The position numbers were made by a program, and so were the translations under genes. From Casuarius casuarius (Eukaryota; Chordata; Aves; Casuariiformes; Casuariidae): a DNA stretch of 64,000 nucleotides. The stretch covers positions 124,001-188,000 of the forward strand of contig PTFA01000338.1 of assembly GCA_003342895.1 (NCBI GenBank), written 5' to 3'. The first letter of the stretch is position 1. Each line of letters begins with the position of its first letter. Under the pieces are notes generated by a model. That model saw nothing but the letters and a program-made list of their open reading frames with translations. It had not been told where the DNA came from and ran no database searches. This document shows, one piece after another, positions 11,500 through 25,090 of this stretch.

Positions 11500-11900
11500 G
11501 AAAAAAAAAAGACAAAAGCTTCAGTCTCGGTCCCCGGGCTCCCGCCCCCGCGGAGGGGAGGGTTTCGCGGCACGCGGTGTTACCTTTCGCGCGCCCGGGC
11601 AAGGCTCCTGGTAGACAGAGCCGGGCACGAGAGGAGCACGGGGACACCAGCCTGGGTTTGAACTTTTCACCATTTTTTTTTCTTCAAGGAGGATTTTTTC
11701 CTTTTTGTTTTTTAAAAAGCCCTTCAGGAAATGATTTAGGAGCAGAGAGCATGGTCAGCTAATGGGCTGCAGCTGAGGCAGAGCTTGTGACACTGGAACG
11801 GCTTCCCGCTTTTCCCGTGCGCGTGTCCACGGGGGGTCTCCTCGTGCCCACGCATGTGTGCCTGCGCACGGGTGGCACGCTCTGTGCTCATCGCCGGGGC
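11500..11900. promoter_or_regulatory. CpG cluster, possible orphan CpG island
   Basis: About 16 CpG dinucleotides lie in 11,521-11,640, and density stays raised to about 11,900, making this the densest CpG block in the window. On the minus strand an ATG near 11,647 opens a frame that runs into GAAAG|GTAACA near 11,586, a good splice-donor sequence. A minus-strand first exon of a transcript is therefore imaginable. No acceptor, polyadenylation site or protein homology supports this. The promoter role is inferred from composition. Confidence 0.35.
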
Positions 11901-14900
11901 AGTGCCCGGCCAAGCAGGGCTTGAAACCCCTCCAGAAAATAGTCAAAATCCTCAGGACAGCAGCCCCTCTCCGTGTGAATTGTTGAGAAACAGGGACTAA
12001 ACAACTCGTGCCCTTCCCCTCCGGCACTTGCCATGTGTCCATGCATACGTCACCTTGGCCTTGCTCAATGCGCTCCCCAGTGACCCTAAAATAATAAACT
12101 GGGGATTACTGCCCAACAGCCAGCATGACTCGCACATCTGCAAGCTCTGGGCAGAGCAAACTGGGTTGATACCAGGGGGACTTTGAGGCTGGGCGAGTTT
12201 ATGACTGCCTCTACAAAAGTGCATTGGCATGGGTTGTCCTCCGCGAGAAAAGAAAGCCAGGCTTTAAGCATTCGCAGGATGGCAGCAGCCTCTGCGAAGG
12301 ACCATCTGTCTGGGAATCTCAAAGAGTTTTTGAGTCACAGATTGCCCTGCCTTCTCCCCCTGCAACGCACTCACACTTTGAATTATCTCCCTTGTTTTCC
12401 TGTGGATTTAGAGTGGCAAAGCACATCTCACAGCAGGGCAGAGACAACATGGATGGTGTGTCCCAGACTCCCCATGCACACGTAGACAATTAAACATTGG
12501 GGTCTGAATTTGGTCCAGCTGCCGGGAGCTGGACCTTCCCTTGTCATACCCTTGCAGGCTGCTCCTAGAAGAGATTTCTTCCAAGCCCCCCAATTAAATA
12601 AAAGTGCTTGGGTGAAGGGAGGCCTTGGCCATGCCTGGTCCATTAAACAAGCTCTGGTTGCCACATGCCTCTCCTGTGCTCTAGCTCAGCTTCAGGAGGA
12701 GAGGATGGATGACGGCACTTTGTCTCAGCAGCAGCCAGGGGACTGGGTCTCTCAGCCCGGCTGCGTGCAGCTGGCTCGCTGCAGGCTGGTGACAGCATTC
12801 ATCTGCCGCTATCGAGGACCTGGGGACAAATTTGGCTGAAAAGAAATGATGAGCCTGGTCTTGAATGTCAGTGCCACCAGCATGCACAAACCCCCTGGAA
12901 GTGAGCGATTTGGGGTATACAGAACAATCTGGGTGATGCAGAGGTCTCCTGACTTGGCCGGCACCTTGCAGAGCTCATCGGCGATACAGAGCTGCTCCGA
13001 ACCTCCCCACCAGGCCCATCGCTTTTTACCTCTTCTATTTAATGCAGATCCAGCTCTCCAGACAAAGATTTCTGCTTCATTCACAAGCTTTCAGGTTCCC
13101 AATTAAAAATTGCAAAATTCTCAAGATTAAAGAAACCGAGCGTGCAAGCCCCAGGGTAATTTTACCATTCCCTAAAAAAAAAAAAAGGGGAATCTAGAAA
13201 ATATTCATGAGAAAAACCAAAAGCAATTCCTCTGCATGCTGGAAAAGCCTTACCATTTCCCAGCCTGCTCAGCCCAGAAGCTGCAGGAATTGAACAGGTC
13301 TGGGAACATCTCTGGGGCAGGTGAACATCCAGCACAGCACCCACTGGCTGCGATGGGGCTTCTACCAGGATGCAGGGAGGGCTGTAGGGCAGCAAAGGGG
13401 AAGGCCAAGACACATTCATGTTGGGAGGATGATGCTTAGGCAAGAGTTTGGTGTGGGGGTGCAAGGACGGAGCGGGAGGCTGGAGCAGGGCACCGGGGGG
13501 GCCAATGCCAGGGTGACAGGTCTGCTGCACCCGGAGAGCTCATGCAGCACCTGCATGCTGGCCCCTTGCCGTGGCGTCTTCGTCTCCTTTGGTCTTTTCC
13601 ACTAAATGAAACTCACATTGTCTCACATTAGCTTGTCACGGGGATCTATTCATTTGCTGCCAATATGCCAGCTTCTTAAAGCTGTCCAAATTGCATTCCC
13701 CCCCTTCCACCCCAGCCTAATTAAAAAAATATTGCTGTTAAGGCATGTGATACCCTCAGCAGGGTTGAGGGGCAGAGGCAGCCCCAGAGTCAGGCCTCGT
13801 CCCCACTTATCCATCCCTCCTTTCTGGAGGAGGCAGGCAGGTCTACACACAGAGGGATGGGACCACCACCCCTGTGCTCCCGCACACCCGCTCAGCTCCC
13901 TGGACAAGCACGCAGAGAGCTTCTCTGAGGCTGCAGGCAGAGCAATGGAAAAAAAAGAAAAAGTTTTTTTTTTAATTTTAAAATTATGCTTTTAATTTTT
14001 TTTCAAACTAAAAATATCTTCTCGTTTTAAAGTTTCCAAGCACAATGCCCTGAAGAAGCAAGAATGACAGATGCTGCCGACTGCAGATGTTTTGCTTTCC
14101 TTTTCTTAATTTTAATTAGTAATATTTTCCACACCAAAACTCACAGATGGCTATTTGTGTCTCTCCGACTGGGTCAGGCCGGGATCAGAATGACCTGCTA
14201 GGGATGTCGCCGAATGGTGCTGTAGGGTGGTTATATTTAGGCAGGGCTTTGTCCTTGCCTTGTTAACCTGTTGATTGCCACTGGCCCACCAGGCACATGC
14301 AGACCATCCTTGTGCTCATCTCCGAGGCCTCCTGCTTCCTTTCACAACAGGCGTTTTGGGCAGCCAGCTCCCCAAAGCCCTTCAGCAACTAAATGCCTGA
14401 GGCAACCACATCGTCTGGCTCTTCCCATGGCCCTGCCTCCATCCATCCATGCTACGAGGCTTTTGTGAGGCCTCACAGTTGCAAACCACCCCATTGCCTT
14501 TCACCTTTTGGGTGTCACCTGTTGGGCTGCGCTGCTCTAACACAACCTTGCAGCTTGCAGCAAGGGTGCAAACCCAGGCTCCAGACAACACGTGGTGACA
14601 CTCTGCAACAAAGAGGGCTGAGGTTGGCATCAAAGGGGAATTTACCCCTGTTTCCCACTGAGCACCACCTGGTGCAGGGGGTGCTCAGGGTTAGGGCAGA
14701 GGGAGACGGGGCAGCAGTGGCTTCTCTTTCCCACAGGGCATTTGCTATGCGGTGAGACTCCTTGCTCCAAGAAATCGTGCAGGAAAGCCACCTTCTTACA
14801 GTGAGCATCATCATTCCTGTCCTGCTGCTCTGTTGCCCACCCGCAAATGTGTGCTGACCCTTGTGGAGCAGTGACTGCTCCTAGGGAGAGCAGAAATGCA

Positions 14901-15000
14901 AGCAGCCCTGCAAGCCGTGCACCAGCATGTGGGGACTCCCTGTCCTCCCTGTGGACTGGGAAGACGGGGCACTGCAAGAGCAATGTAAGCTATTTCCAAA
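11901..15000. other. Non-coding stretch, nothing assigned
   Basis: Unique-looking sequence with only short overlapping open frames. An A/T low-complexity run lies at about 13,945-14,040. The stretch 13,600-13,700 is AT-rich and could be a conserved non-coding element, but there is nothing to prove it. CpG density falls over the last part of this stretch. Confidence 0.5.
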
Positions 15001-18000
15001 CTCTGTCCTGATAGGAAGGTTCATGCTACCAGCCTGGAAAGATGGTAAGTTCACAGAGAGCACCATCTGCCACCTGAAATCTGGCCGTGGAGAATGCAGA
15101 AAATGCAGGGAGAAGGAGCAGACTCTGCAGCATATACACATATATGTTGTACAGCTGCTGTCGAGAGTCCTTCTTACTGTCCCAGCAGCCTAATGGGAGA
15201 ATACTAGCAAGGAGCTTGCTTTAGGTTTTCAAAGCACTTCCTTTGCTCTAATCAGGGCATTGCTGCACAGGAACAAAATCTTGAAGCTACAGATACCCCT
15301 GTGAAATGTCAACTTGGTGCTCTGTGGTGATTAAAACAGCAAAGGGAGAGGCAGGAATTATTAGGAAGGATCAGAGAACAAACCTGCCAATGCCATTATG
15401 GTGCTGGGCAGAATCATGTCCACCTCCACCTGGGGTGCAGGGTGCAGTCCTGCTTCTCTTTTTTCAGAAGAGATAATGGTGGAAAAGGTTTAGAGGATAC
15501 AGGCAAAGGTGAACAAAGGGACGGTTTTCAGATAGAGAGCAGATAACTAGGCTGGGACTCTCCTCTGCCAGAAGGAGTGGCTGGAAGGAGAACCAGCATA
15601 TCATCACCTTTTACCTCAGGTTGTCAGATGGCTGCAAAAGTTGTCTAGGGAAATTTGTGGAAGAAAAATCCTTCAAAAATGATATATGATGAAACCACCA
15701 GTCCTGGCCTGAGAAGTCCCTTAGCTTCAAGTAGGTGGAGGCTGCAGAGAATTCTGGGAAGTGTAGCACCATCCTCACCTTCTTCTTAGGCTTTCCCTGG
15801 ACATTCACGGGTGGACCCAATCCAGCTGTTCTTACGTCTCCCCGCATGGGAAATGCATCTGAGCAAATATCCTGTCCATGTTGCTTGTGGAACCATGGCA
15901 TACCCTTGCCATAAGAACAAACCAAAATTCCCCAGGACAGGTCATCTCTGCTTTGGCAGCACAGGTACCCTTGGGGATCCATCTTCTCCTGTATGTTTGA
16001 TGGAAATGTCAAGCTCCATCAGCAACAGAGCATAGCCCAGAGCCTGGTGTCAGAGGAGGAACAGTCAGAAGGGGGAAAATACTTGTGTGAGACTGGGGAG
16101 AGGAAGATGAAAAGAGTTTTGCTCATGGAGATGCTGGATACCACAGTCTAACAGAGACCAGAGGTCCTTCAGCTCAGGAATGATATATGCTTAATAAGTG
16201 TTAACAAAGCAGCCCTAATTGCTGAGCTCTGACTACCCCTCTCTGAGCTGTGACATGCATTAAAAGAAACCAAAGTAGAGGACAGAAGACAACCCAATTT
16301 CTTTTCTTGGCTCTGAGCATGTATATTAGCCACTAATCTCCTGTCTAGAGCCACTTGCTGGTTAACAAAGCCCATCCATCTACTGAAGCAGGCTGACAAA
16401 AAGTCAAAACAAAAGAGACATCAGCCACAGCATCATCAGAGCATGCAGACTTGGGCCGCACCTTTCTTCTGGGAAGCCCTGAGCTACTGGGGCTGGACCA
16501 TGAACACCAGGGCCACACAGAAAGGGTGACAACACAGGAGACAAGCCAAAAAATGAAGCAGCCAGACTGGGAAGGACTGGACAAGAGCAGCATGGCAACT
16601 TGGGGAGCCTCCAGCTGTCCTGGGAATCAGGAGTATCTCAGGGACAGCCAACTTGCAGGGGAGCCTGCCTGGTGGCTGTAAATGGGTGAACCTATGTGAG
16701 CAGCAGCCCTGGTTAATGTCAGTAAATGGAGCTGAAATCCTTCGCCTTGCCCAGGCCGGGGAGTTTCATGTAATAGACCCTGAGTGCTCCACAGCCCAGC
16801 CAGGTTTATGTTGTGGGGATATGGCTGTCTGCCTTTTATTATGTTTCGCTCTGCTTTTCTGTTATACGGCACAATAAAAAGCCAGCTTCCTCCTCTCGTT
16901 AGCCATTTGCTTGAGCTTGAAGTGCACTGAGAGTTTTCACGTGCCTGCTAAGAAAGGCGTAATCTGCTCTCTGGGAGCCGCTCGCCTCCCTGCAGACCCC
17001 CAGTGCACTGCCTGCATTTCAAGTGCAGCCACAATGTGTGTGTGTCTGGCTGGAGAGCCTGTGTGTACAGCTACAGCGGCATCACATAAAAACTGCTCTG
17101 AAAGTACATGCCTTTGGTTGCAGGGTCGAGCATGCAAACACTGGGAAAAGCGAAATTCATGGTTATCTGGGCACCTTTAGCTTTGTTTTCTCTGTGCTTC
17201 CACCTCCTGGATTAAATGAGGTACGAGAACCTATGAAAAATAGTAAATATGAATATCATTAAAGACAGCCCCATAATGAATAAGTGGATAGGGGCAGAAA
17301 TAAGGTACTCAGGCAAACACACCAGCAAATCTGGTGTGTTTTACTTTGCTGCCTTGGATACAGCTTTTTGCTTATAGATTTTACTGAAATGTGAAAAAAA
17401 GCATTTTTCTGATGCTTTTTAAAGGAAAAATGAAGTTACTTTATGAGTGCAGCAATCCATCACCTTATGATGCTCTTTGGATGGTGGAGCTGAACAGAGC
17501 AAACACGGGCTTTGGGCATCAGATGGCAAATCCAGGTAGGGTTTGCGTGGAGGGGGTTGTGTGCCAGGGGAACGATGGCACAACCTTTTCCCCTTTGCTT
17601 TCTTACAAAGAGACATGTGTGGAGAGGGGAGCAGCTCCTACACCTCTTGGTGTAGGAGGTGACTGAGAGAGGTAGCAGGAACTACCATTGCCCTACCCAA
17701 GGCCAGGCAGGGCTTGGCCTCCACTGCACAGACTCTAACTCAGAGGACAAAACGGGCCCCTGAGCTTGCAGACGCCTCCTGCCACCTTGGCACATGGGTC
17801 TGGGGTCTGCAGCTACCCCCCCACTCCTGAGTGCGCTAGAGATCTGCAAAACCTCCTGGCTGCAGAGTGACCTGGGTCCAGCAAGGACCGACAGTTCCCT
17901 CTGCTGGGAGGATGGCGAAGAAATGGCTTTAAGCTCCTTCTCCCATCTGAGGAGGGCATGATAATTAGATATCCCATTCCTGGAACATCCCACCTCCTAT

Positions 18001-18799
18001 AGACCTGCATCCAGAAACATCCTTAACCAAATGCTACCTTCCCTTCCCTCTTTCCTTGCTGTCCTGCTAGCTGCACAAACGGAAAGGCAGTGCACAGTTC
18101 CTGGCATTTAATTGCTGTAGTAGGCACTGCTTATCTTTCCTAAGCCCCTGTGCTGGAGACAGGTTATTTCCAGAAAATTTTACTTTTTTTTTTTTTTTCT
18201 AGAGTAGGATCTTCACTTTCCTAGGTGTGAACCTGGATAACGTGTCCCTAAAATGGCAAAGAGAAAATGTTTCCCGTATTTTTAGACCTTGCAATTTTTT
18301 TACATTAATGCCTGGGATCTGAAAACTAAGGGCTTTTTAAAAACTGGACAATATTAACAAACAAAAAGAGCATCTGGCAGCTCCTCTCATTGATCTCTGG
18401 TTCTCAACAGGTTCTCTTCACTAGTTTCAGGCATGTGGTTACCTTTCTCCCCCAGTCATATAAAATATCCTTTCCCTAAACCCTGTCAGCTTGAAATCCC
18501 ATTAATTATACCTGGGATGATCAGTGAGAACATTCAGGATGTTTCTCTTTTCTTGAACGAAGGAACAACGGCAGGTGATGTTAGAGATGTGGGGCAGAAC
18601 TAAAAACCAACTCAGGAACCAGCAGAGACATTAACATTTTACCAATCTAAAGCAAGCCTTGTCTCACCTTGCCCTGCCTGATTTGGGGTGCAGAAACACT
18701 ACTGCTGAATTAGGCTTGGGTTTCCATACCAGAACTCGATCAGTTATGAAGGCTGCAATAAGCAAGTTGCAACGAGCAGCCTGTAGCTCCCTTGGCTCC
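15001..18799. other. Non-coding stretch with an isolated ZNF143-like motif
   Basis: No gene was recognised. At 15,750-15,767 the minus strand reads GCTACACTTCCCAGAATTC. This resembles the ACTACAATTCCCAGAA motif bound by ZNF143 at promoters, which is also carried by some DNA transposons. A 133-codon minus-strand open frame spans 15,611-16,012 without a recognisable domain. AT-rich blocks at 17,200-17,430 and a T15 run at 18,184-18,198 are the only other notable features. Confidence 0.45.
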
Positions 18800-19440
18800 A
18801 TATGGCTCATGCAGATGTAAAGTGATGGACCTAGGGAAAAATAAGAGATGCACACAGTGGTATCTGCCAGAGATGGGCCAACAACAAGCTATTATAATTT
18901 AGAAAGTGGAGCTGGTGTGAACAGATTTACAAAAGTTTCAGCCTCTTATTCATTAGCAGTCAAAGAAGCAAACAGAAAGTTGTGCTTTATTAGGAGAGGA
19001 ATGGAGAACATCACTGTGCACCTACACAGACCGCAGTGAGCCCACATCTCAAATTCTGTGTGCAACTTCGACCTCTGTCTCAGAAAAGACATAGAGCTGG
19101 TAACAGCACAGAGAAAGGTGACAGGGCTGATCAGAGCCACAGAATAACTCTGGACATAAAGTAACTAAATCGGTTATGTTTCTGCAGCTTAGAAAAAAAG
19201 CTGAATGGAGATGTCTGTAAAAGCCTGACAAGTTAAAAGAAGGTAGCAAATGAAATATTTTTCTTTGCTGTTGCTCACAATGTATGAGCAAAGAAGCACC
19301 CAGGGAATTCACCAGGGCATAAAAGGAACACAAAAGAGTCCTTTCTTTGTCCAATAGGTATTTAAATTTTGAAGCTCGCTGCCAGCAGATCTTGTAGACA
19401 AGAGTTTAGATTGCTTCCAGAAGTGACTAATCAAATTAGT
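18800..19440 (+). mobile_element. CR1 LINE fragment, region after the reverse transcriptase
   Basis: The landmarks of the C-terminal part of CR1 ORF2 occur in order in sense orientation. They are TGTAAAGTGATGGACCTAGG near 18,816, GCAGTCAAAGAAGCAAACAG near 18,956, CCCACATCTCAAATTCTGTG near 19,041, CTCAGAAAAGACATAGAGCTGG near 19,079, AGAAAGGTGACAGGGCTGAT near 19,112 and GAAGCTCGCTGCCAGCAGA near 19,370. In an intact element these encode the segment after the polymerase domain. Frameshifts and stop codons show it is long dead. Both ends are missing. Confidence 0.8.
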
Positions 19441-22400
19441 AAAAAAAAAAATAAAATCCTATCAAGACCTATTAAGCACGAAGATACCATCTTGAGAGGT
19501 CTGAGAATAGCCATATATGCCCTGTCTATTATGCTTCTTCACAAAGCTTTTTCTGGTGGGCACTAGCAGAGACGGGTTTTGGGAGGAGATGACTGGTTCT
19601 GACCCTCACTACTTGTCCTTACAGTCTTTGGTAGAAACCCTGGATTGCTGGGGGCAGGTCATGGGAAGAAGTAGAGACAAGCATCATTTGGGCCTAAACT
19701 CAGGACGGTGATGAAACTACTGGCAGGCAGTAGAAGAAACCCAAGTCCAGACTCATCCCATCTACACTTCAGTTCAGCTGCTAAACCTGATGTGCCATCC
19801 CTTTCAAACTTTTCTATAGCCAGTGGAAGGGGAGGCACTGTCAGAGGGCTGATGACAAGGACAACTGTACTGAGCCTCTCCAGAAGTCCCTGACCACAGC
19901 CAGCAGTGTCCACCTAGGACAAACACAGTAACAGGACAAGTGTCTAGCAGTGCTCCCCCAGAACAACACCTCCCCCCAGCTGCTAGCAATCTGCTGCTCT
20001 TCCTTAGCAGTGAGTAGTTCTCTATTCACCAACCGCATCAGTGTTTCTGTGACCACAAGCCTCCTCTGCTCTGAACTGCTCTCACACCATGCTCTTCCTC
20101 TGCTTACTGTAGAGGCTCTCAACCTAGGAGCCTCAGTTAAGTGCTTACAGTGAGGGAGTAAGGCCTGAAATGCTGTTAGCCGGTGACGGTAACAGGCAGA
20201 TGCCAGCTCTCCCATGAATCCCCACGTGAAGTGGATCTCAGCTGATTTATGCCAGCTGAGCATGCAACAGTTCATGGAGTCAGGAGCATGTGAGCACTGG
20301 GCACCACACGCTTCCTAGTGTGGTGGCACCTCCCTCATCTAGGTTACTGCTGTGATTTTAGCCCACACATTCCACCATGCTGAAGGCATGGATCAGTGCC
20401 TAGGAAGGTTCACACAACAGCATGAGACCCATACCAGAAGTCCAAGGTCAGGAAAGCACTTTTAGCTTTGATACTTCCTGAAAAGTGGCAGCCTGAGATC
20501 TCAGAAGAGATATCTGCTGTAGCAGGCGGGCAGAGAACAGACAGCCCCTCCTGGAAGAGCTCCCAAACTATCTTCACTTAGCAGCTTGAGGAGAGACAAG
20601 AAGGGCTAAGATTGCCCTCATGCCAAGTCTGCACAAGGCACATGTATTGCAACCAGAACCTTAAACCACTGTCTGTGTCCCTCTGCCCACACAAGAGCCA
20701 TACCAGAGCCTCCTAAAGGCCTTGGCCTTTTGATCAGAGATGGTGCTTGGATCTAGGTGCATTCAACCAATTTAGAAGCATATCCACCCTGCAAAATAGA
20801 GCACAACACAGATCCCAGAGCAAAGACAGACCCTAACTGGTAAGTCCACATCACTCAAGGGAGGACTATGAAGGTTTACCAGCTCAGGTCTGATGCAGGT
20901 GAGTCTTGACCACCCATCACTGTGCCCAGGAACACAAATCCTCACTCTTAGCAGGCTTTATTTGCTTGGATGATGTCTAGGCATGAGGTGTTTCATGCCC
21001 TGCTGCCTCAGACTGCAATTACCAGCAGGGCTGGAATTTGCAAGCCCAGGTCTGTCAGTGCAAACGTGGTCTTAAATTAGATCAGCTGAAAGAGAGAGGA
21101 AGACAGGAAGAAAAGATGCCTCCCAGCTCACCTGGGACACCCAGTGCTGGGCTGACTCCTTGCTGGTGCCCAGGAATGCATGGGCAGACCTAGCAGCAAG
21201 CAATGCTGCTAGCCAGAGAAAAAACAAGACCTGTGTTTCTCCCTCACCAGCACCAAGTCCCTGCAATATGATCAGGCTCCCTTCCTGAGATGCCCTGTGG
21301 TTGGAACCATGAAGGCAGAGAGCATCATGGGGCGCCTGTGTTTGTACTGAGTAATGCCTTCCTATGAAAGGCGATTATTAGGTTGTTCTCAGCTGTGACG
21401 GCAGCCTCACATTTCTGCTCTCACTTCTGCCTTTCCCATATTTCCAGGAGATAATCATCTCATCTCCTAACTGTTGAAGATCGCTCCTTCTCATCTGCTC
21501 TTCCCCTCCTCTCCCCCTCCTCTGTTCATTATGGGATAGAAATGTTATCGACCAACAATCACTAGATGTCAAAAAATCTTATCACAGAATCCAGCTGCCA
21601 ACATAGCCTAAACATGCTTAGGAAATGCCAGTAAATTACAGGAGAGAGAGAAAGTGAGGGAGGGAGGAAACATTAGGATAAGCAGTGAACTGCAATTAAC
21701 TGTTCCTCATTCAGAAGTAGCAGGAAATGTATGAAGGAAAGCAGAGCTAAGGGGTCATTGATCTCAGTAATTGAGGGAAAAGTGAGAAATTGATGGTTTA
21801 ATGGGGTTCATCTGGGGGTAGAGTTTGCTTTGTGAGCCAGGCTGGGGCAGGAGACCACTCTGGTGTTGGACACAGAGCTTAGGACTCATCCTGGTTAGTA
21901 CATAGCACTAGAAGTATGCCCCCGACCTTCCTCCAAAGTGTCTTGACACCTCCCTGGAAGGGGGTTCTCCTCTGATGGCCAGATCTAGACTGTATTCTTG
22001 TGTTGACATAAACCTGTGCCCTAGCATTGTGTCCAAACAGTCTGGATGCCAGGCTGGGCTTGGGGGCTGGCTTGTGAGCAAGGCATATCAGGATCAGTCA
22101 CCTCTCAGAGCACGTCCAAGAGTGACCTGGACAGGAGTCAAGCCAAGCCTGCTCAGTCTGAGTCTGCCTCTGTATATCCTATATTTTTTTCAGGTAATAC
22201 CATGTGGAAGCTATGGACAGATAAATCAACCCATGATCCTTCTTAGGAGGTCCCAAGGGATACTAAAATCAGCAGGGCAGCAAGGCACTTCAGGGTGCTA
22301 AACCCCCTCTGGCAGGTGGACAAGGACTGTGCTTTGTATTTGCCTGCCTCCTGGCCTGACTGTCTGTGGAGAGTGTAGCACAGTCAGAGGATTGCAGACT

Positions 22401-22957
22401 GTCCCTGCTAGTCTTTGGTGTGAGTTCAGGATGAGGCTGGAAACTGAGATTACAGCTGGTGGTGTGGCAGAGTCTGGCCAAATATTTTTTTTAAAAAATT
22501 GTAGCTGGCAGGATTAGAACGAAAAAGGGAAAGATGGTAAGACAAGGGGATTGTGGTGTTTGTGAACAGACATTTCTAATCAGCTCTGGCACAGCCTCCC
22601 CCCATCATGCTGAGATTCACTGGATGGTTATTTAACAGCCCTGGGGGAAGCTGTGAATAACATCACAAGCAGATCACAACATACCCTAGGGTTACCCACA
22701 CAGCTCTTTACTGCCTGTCCCAAGAAGACAACACAGGGAAGCCCTGGGAGAGCCCCCAGCACAGCCAGAGCATGGCTGGAGGCCAGCAGCTCGCAGTCCC
22801 TGCCTTGTTATACCACAGCACTCAAGGTATCCTGCCATGCTGCCTGCTGCTATGGTAAGATGCCCTCTGATCTCAGCTGGCCAGAAGATCAAGTGATTTT
22901 ATGTTATAGTGTCCATCAGAAGAAGGGGCATTTCTTTCTCCCCTTCTCCTCTTTGAA

Positions 22958-22982
22958 TGCATATCCTTTTAAGGGATATGCA
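22958..22982. repeat. Perfect 9-base inverted repeat
   Basis: TGCATATCC at 22,958-22,966 and GGATATGCA at 22,974-22,982 are exact reverse complements around a 7-base centre. A further TGCATATC word follows a few bases downstream. This could be a dyad binding site or chance. Confidence 0.8.
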
Positions 22983-25029
22983 AGAGACTGCATATCATAC
23001 CCTTCTCCAAGCTGCCCTGAATGCCAGGAATGCATGTCAGAGCTGAATGATCTGGGATCACAAAGGGAAGTCATCTAGTCCCTCCCTCTCTCCCTCCCTC
23101 TGAGGCAGGAGCAAGTGTCTCTGGAGAAGCCATCTTCATCCTCTGTTTCCCATCACCACTGCCTGTTCCAAAGACTACTTGTCTCCAAATGTTGTGACTC
23201 TTAGACAGTGTAAACCCCAGCAAAGATCTGGAGGCTATCCTGTAGACCCATCCAACCTCTCTCCCTCTGTGTCCACCACTCCTTCCTCCATACTCCTGCA
23301 TGTCTTATCTCCCTAAACCAAGCCTACAGGCCCAGGACACTTCATTCCTCAGCCTTCTACGGCATGCTCCACCTCCCCAGGATTGACCCTAACCCCTGCT
23401 TTCCACCCTATCTCCACTCCTCATCCCACACCCCACTCTCGTATGTGCACATCCTCCCAAGTTTCCATCCTGCACAATCCATGCCCATGCTGTGCAAGGC
23501 ACTGCAGAGAATGGGGTGAAGCCGAAATAGAAAAAATGAGACACTGCATTATCCAGAAACATGTCATCATGACCTAGCTGCTCCACAGGAACTGTCCACC
23601 TATGGCTCTTATCCCATGGCAGGTGATGATGTTTTAAGGCTGTTTGTACCCCGAGGAAGAAACACTTACTAATACACTTCCTCAAGCCAACCACAGGTCC
23701 TCTGCTGTGACTTCATTGTCTTACTGCAGATACTAGACTCCCATTTGGGAGCCATAGCCCTTAAGTATCTTATTATCATCTCCTGTCCTACAACCATGGG
23801 AACCACTTACCGCATTAGGAAGATACCCAGACCTCACTGCTTGTCTCCAGCTAGATTAAATATTCGCTTGCAAAATTCATGGGCCCCTTGGAAAGGTCAG
23901 CGTCTACTAAAACAAGATCATTGCTTGTCACTGCATCTTTGCTCAGTTCATGCTTTGCACAGCTGAGGCAAGCACCAAGAGGCACTGACCTATGTTCTCT
24001 CCATATGTTCCCTGCCTTGCCTGCAGCTGCTGCCACAGCCTGGAGCCACATAGCGCAGAAACGTTATTCCTCCAATCATCCTCAGGGCTTTCAATGGCTG
24101 CATCATCTTAGTCAAGTCCAGGACTCCATTTAAAACATGCACAATCCAAGTCAGACTAGGACAGGTCAAGAATTTTCCCTAAATAGATTAAAGGATTAGT
24201 AGAGGACTGTTCTTTCTCCATTGGATCCGTTTCCCACTCTTTATGATGAGGCATCACCATTTAAGAAGTAGCTGTTCACATTTAATAGTGAGTGATCCAA
24301 GAAAGATGCTCTGTGTTTGGAAAGAGAGGCTCACACTCCTCCAGGAGATGATGACATTTCAGTCTTTCTAATTAAGGTCATGTCCCAGGCCAATAGAATC
24401 TGGAAGATATAAATCTCATTTTTCCCTCCTTTGTATTAAAGTAAATTTATGTTTGTGTAAGGTAAAGACCTCATAGTCCTGCATGCCTTGGCTGCAGCTC
24501 CCAATGGATACTGCTCAAGGCAGCATGGTACTCTCTTCCCTAGCACAGTAATCCTCAAGGTGGGGCCGAACCCATCTTGTTCTTGGGCTCTCAGCTACGG
24601 CTGCTAAGAGCAGAGCTATGACATTGTCAGTTCCTGCACCTTTTTCTGGGGAATTCAGGAGAGACTTAAGCCTCTTGAGGAGCTTCAGGCAGTGTCTTCC
24701 TAGCCAAAATGCCTTCCTGAAATGGTGCTTGTGACTGTGGTACCTGAGCAGCAGTGTAGGTTTGGAGAGTGGCATCAGAGAAAAAGCAGAAACTGTAGGA
24801 ATCAAATCGACCTCTACTGAGACAGTTTCAGTCTGCAAGTGACCTGAAGTATCTGAAGGAAGAGGCTAAGACACCAACTACCACTACAAAGCTCTCAAAA
24901 TCTGGACAGAGCACCATGTCCCTCCCTGATTAAGGGTGAACCTTCACAACCAGCCAGAAAGACACTGCTTTCACATGATTTTCAACCAGTCACTGAAAGA
25001 AATGACTCACCTGTACACGGATGTACTCC

Positions 25030-25090
25030 TCCGTGAGGGTAAATGCTATTACCACCCAGACATCATTTACAGACAAATAGACCATCAGGA
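25030..25090 (-). mobile_element. Doubtful MIR scrap
   Basis: GTGAGGGTAAATGCTATTACCA followed by CATCATTTACAGACAAATAG resembles the minus-strand MIR core (about AGGTAGGTACTATTAT, then CATTTTACAGATGAG). An unexplained 9-base insertion separates the two parts. The flanks do not match. It is listed because both words occur in the right order. Confidence 0.25.
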
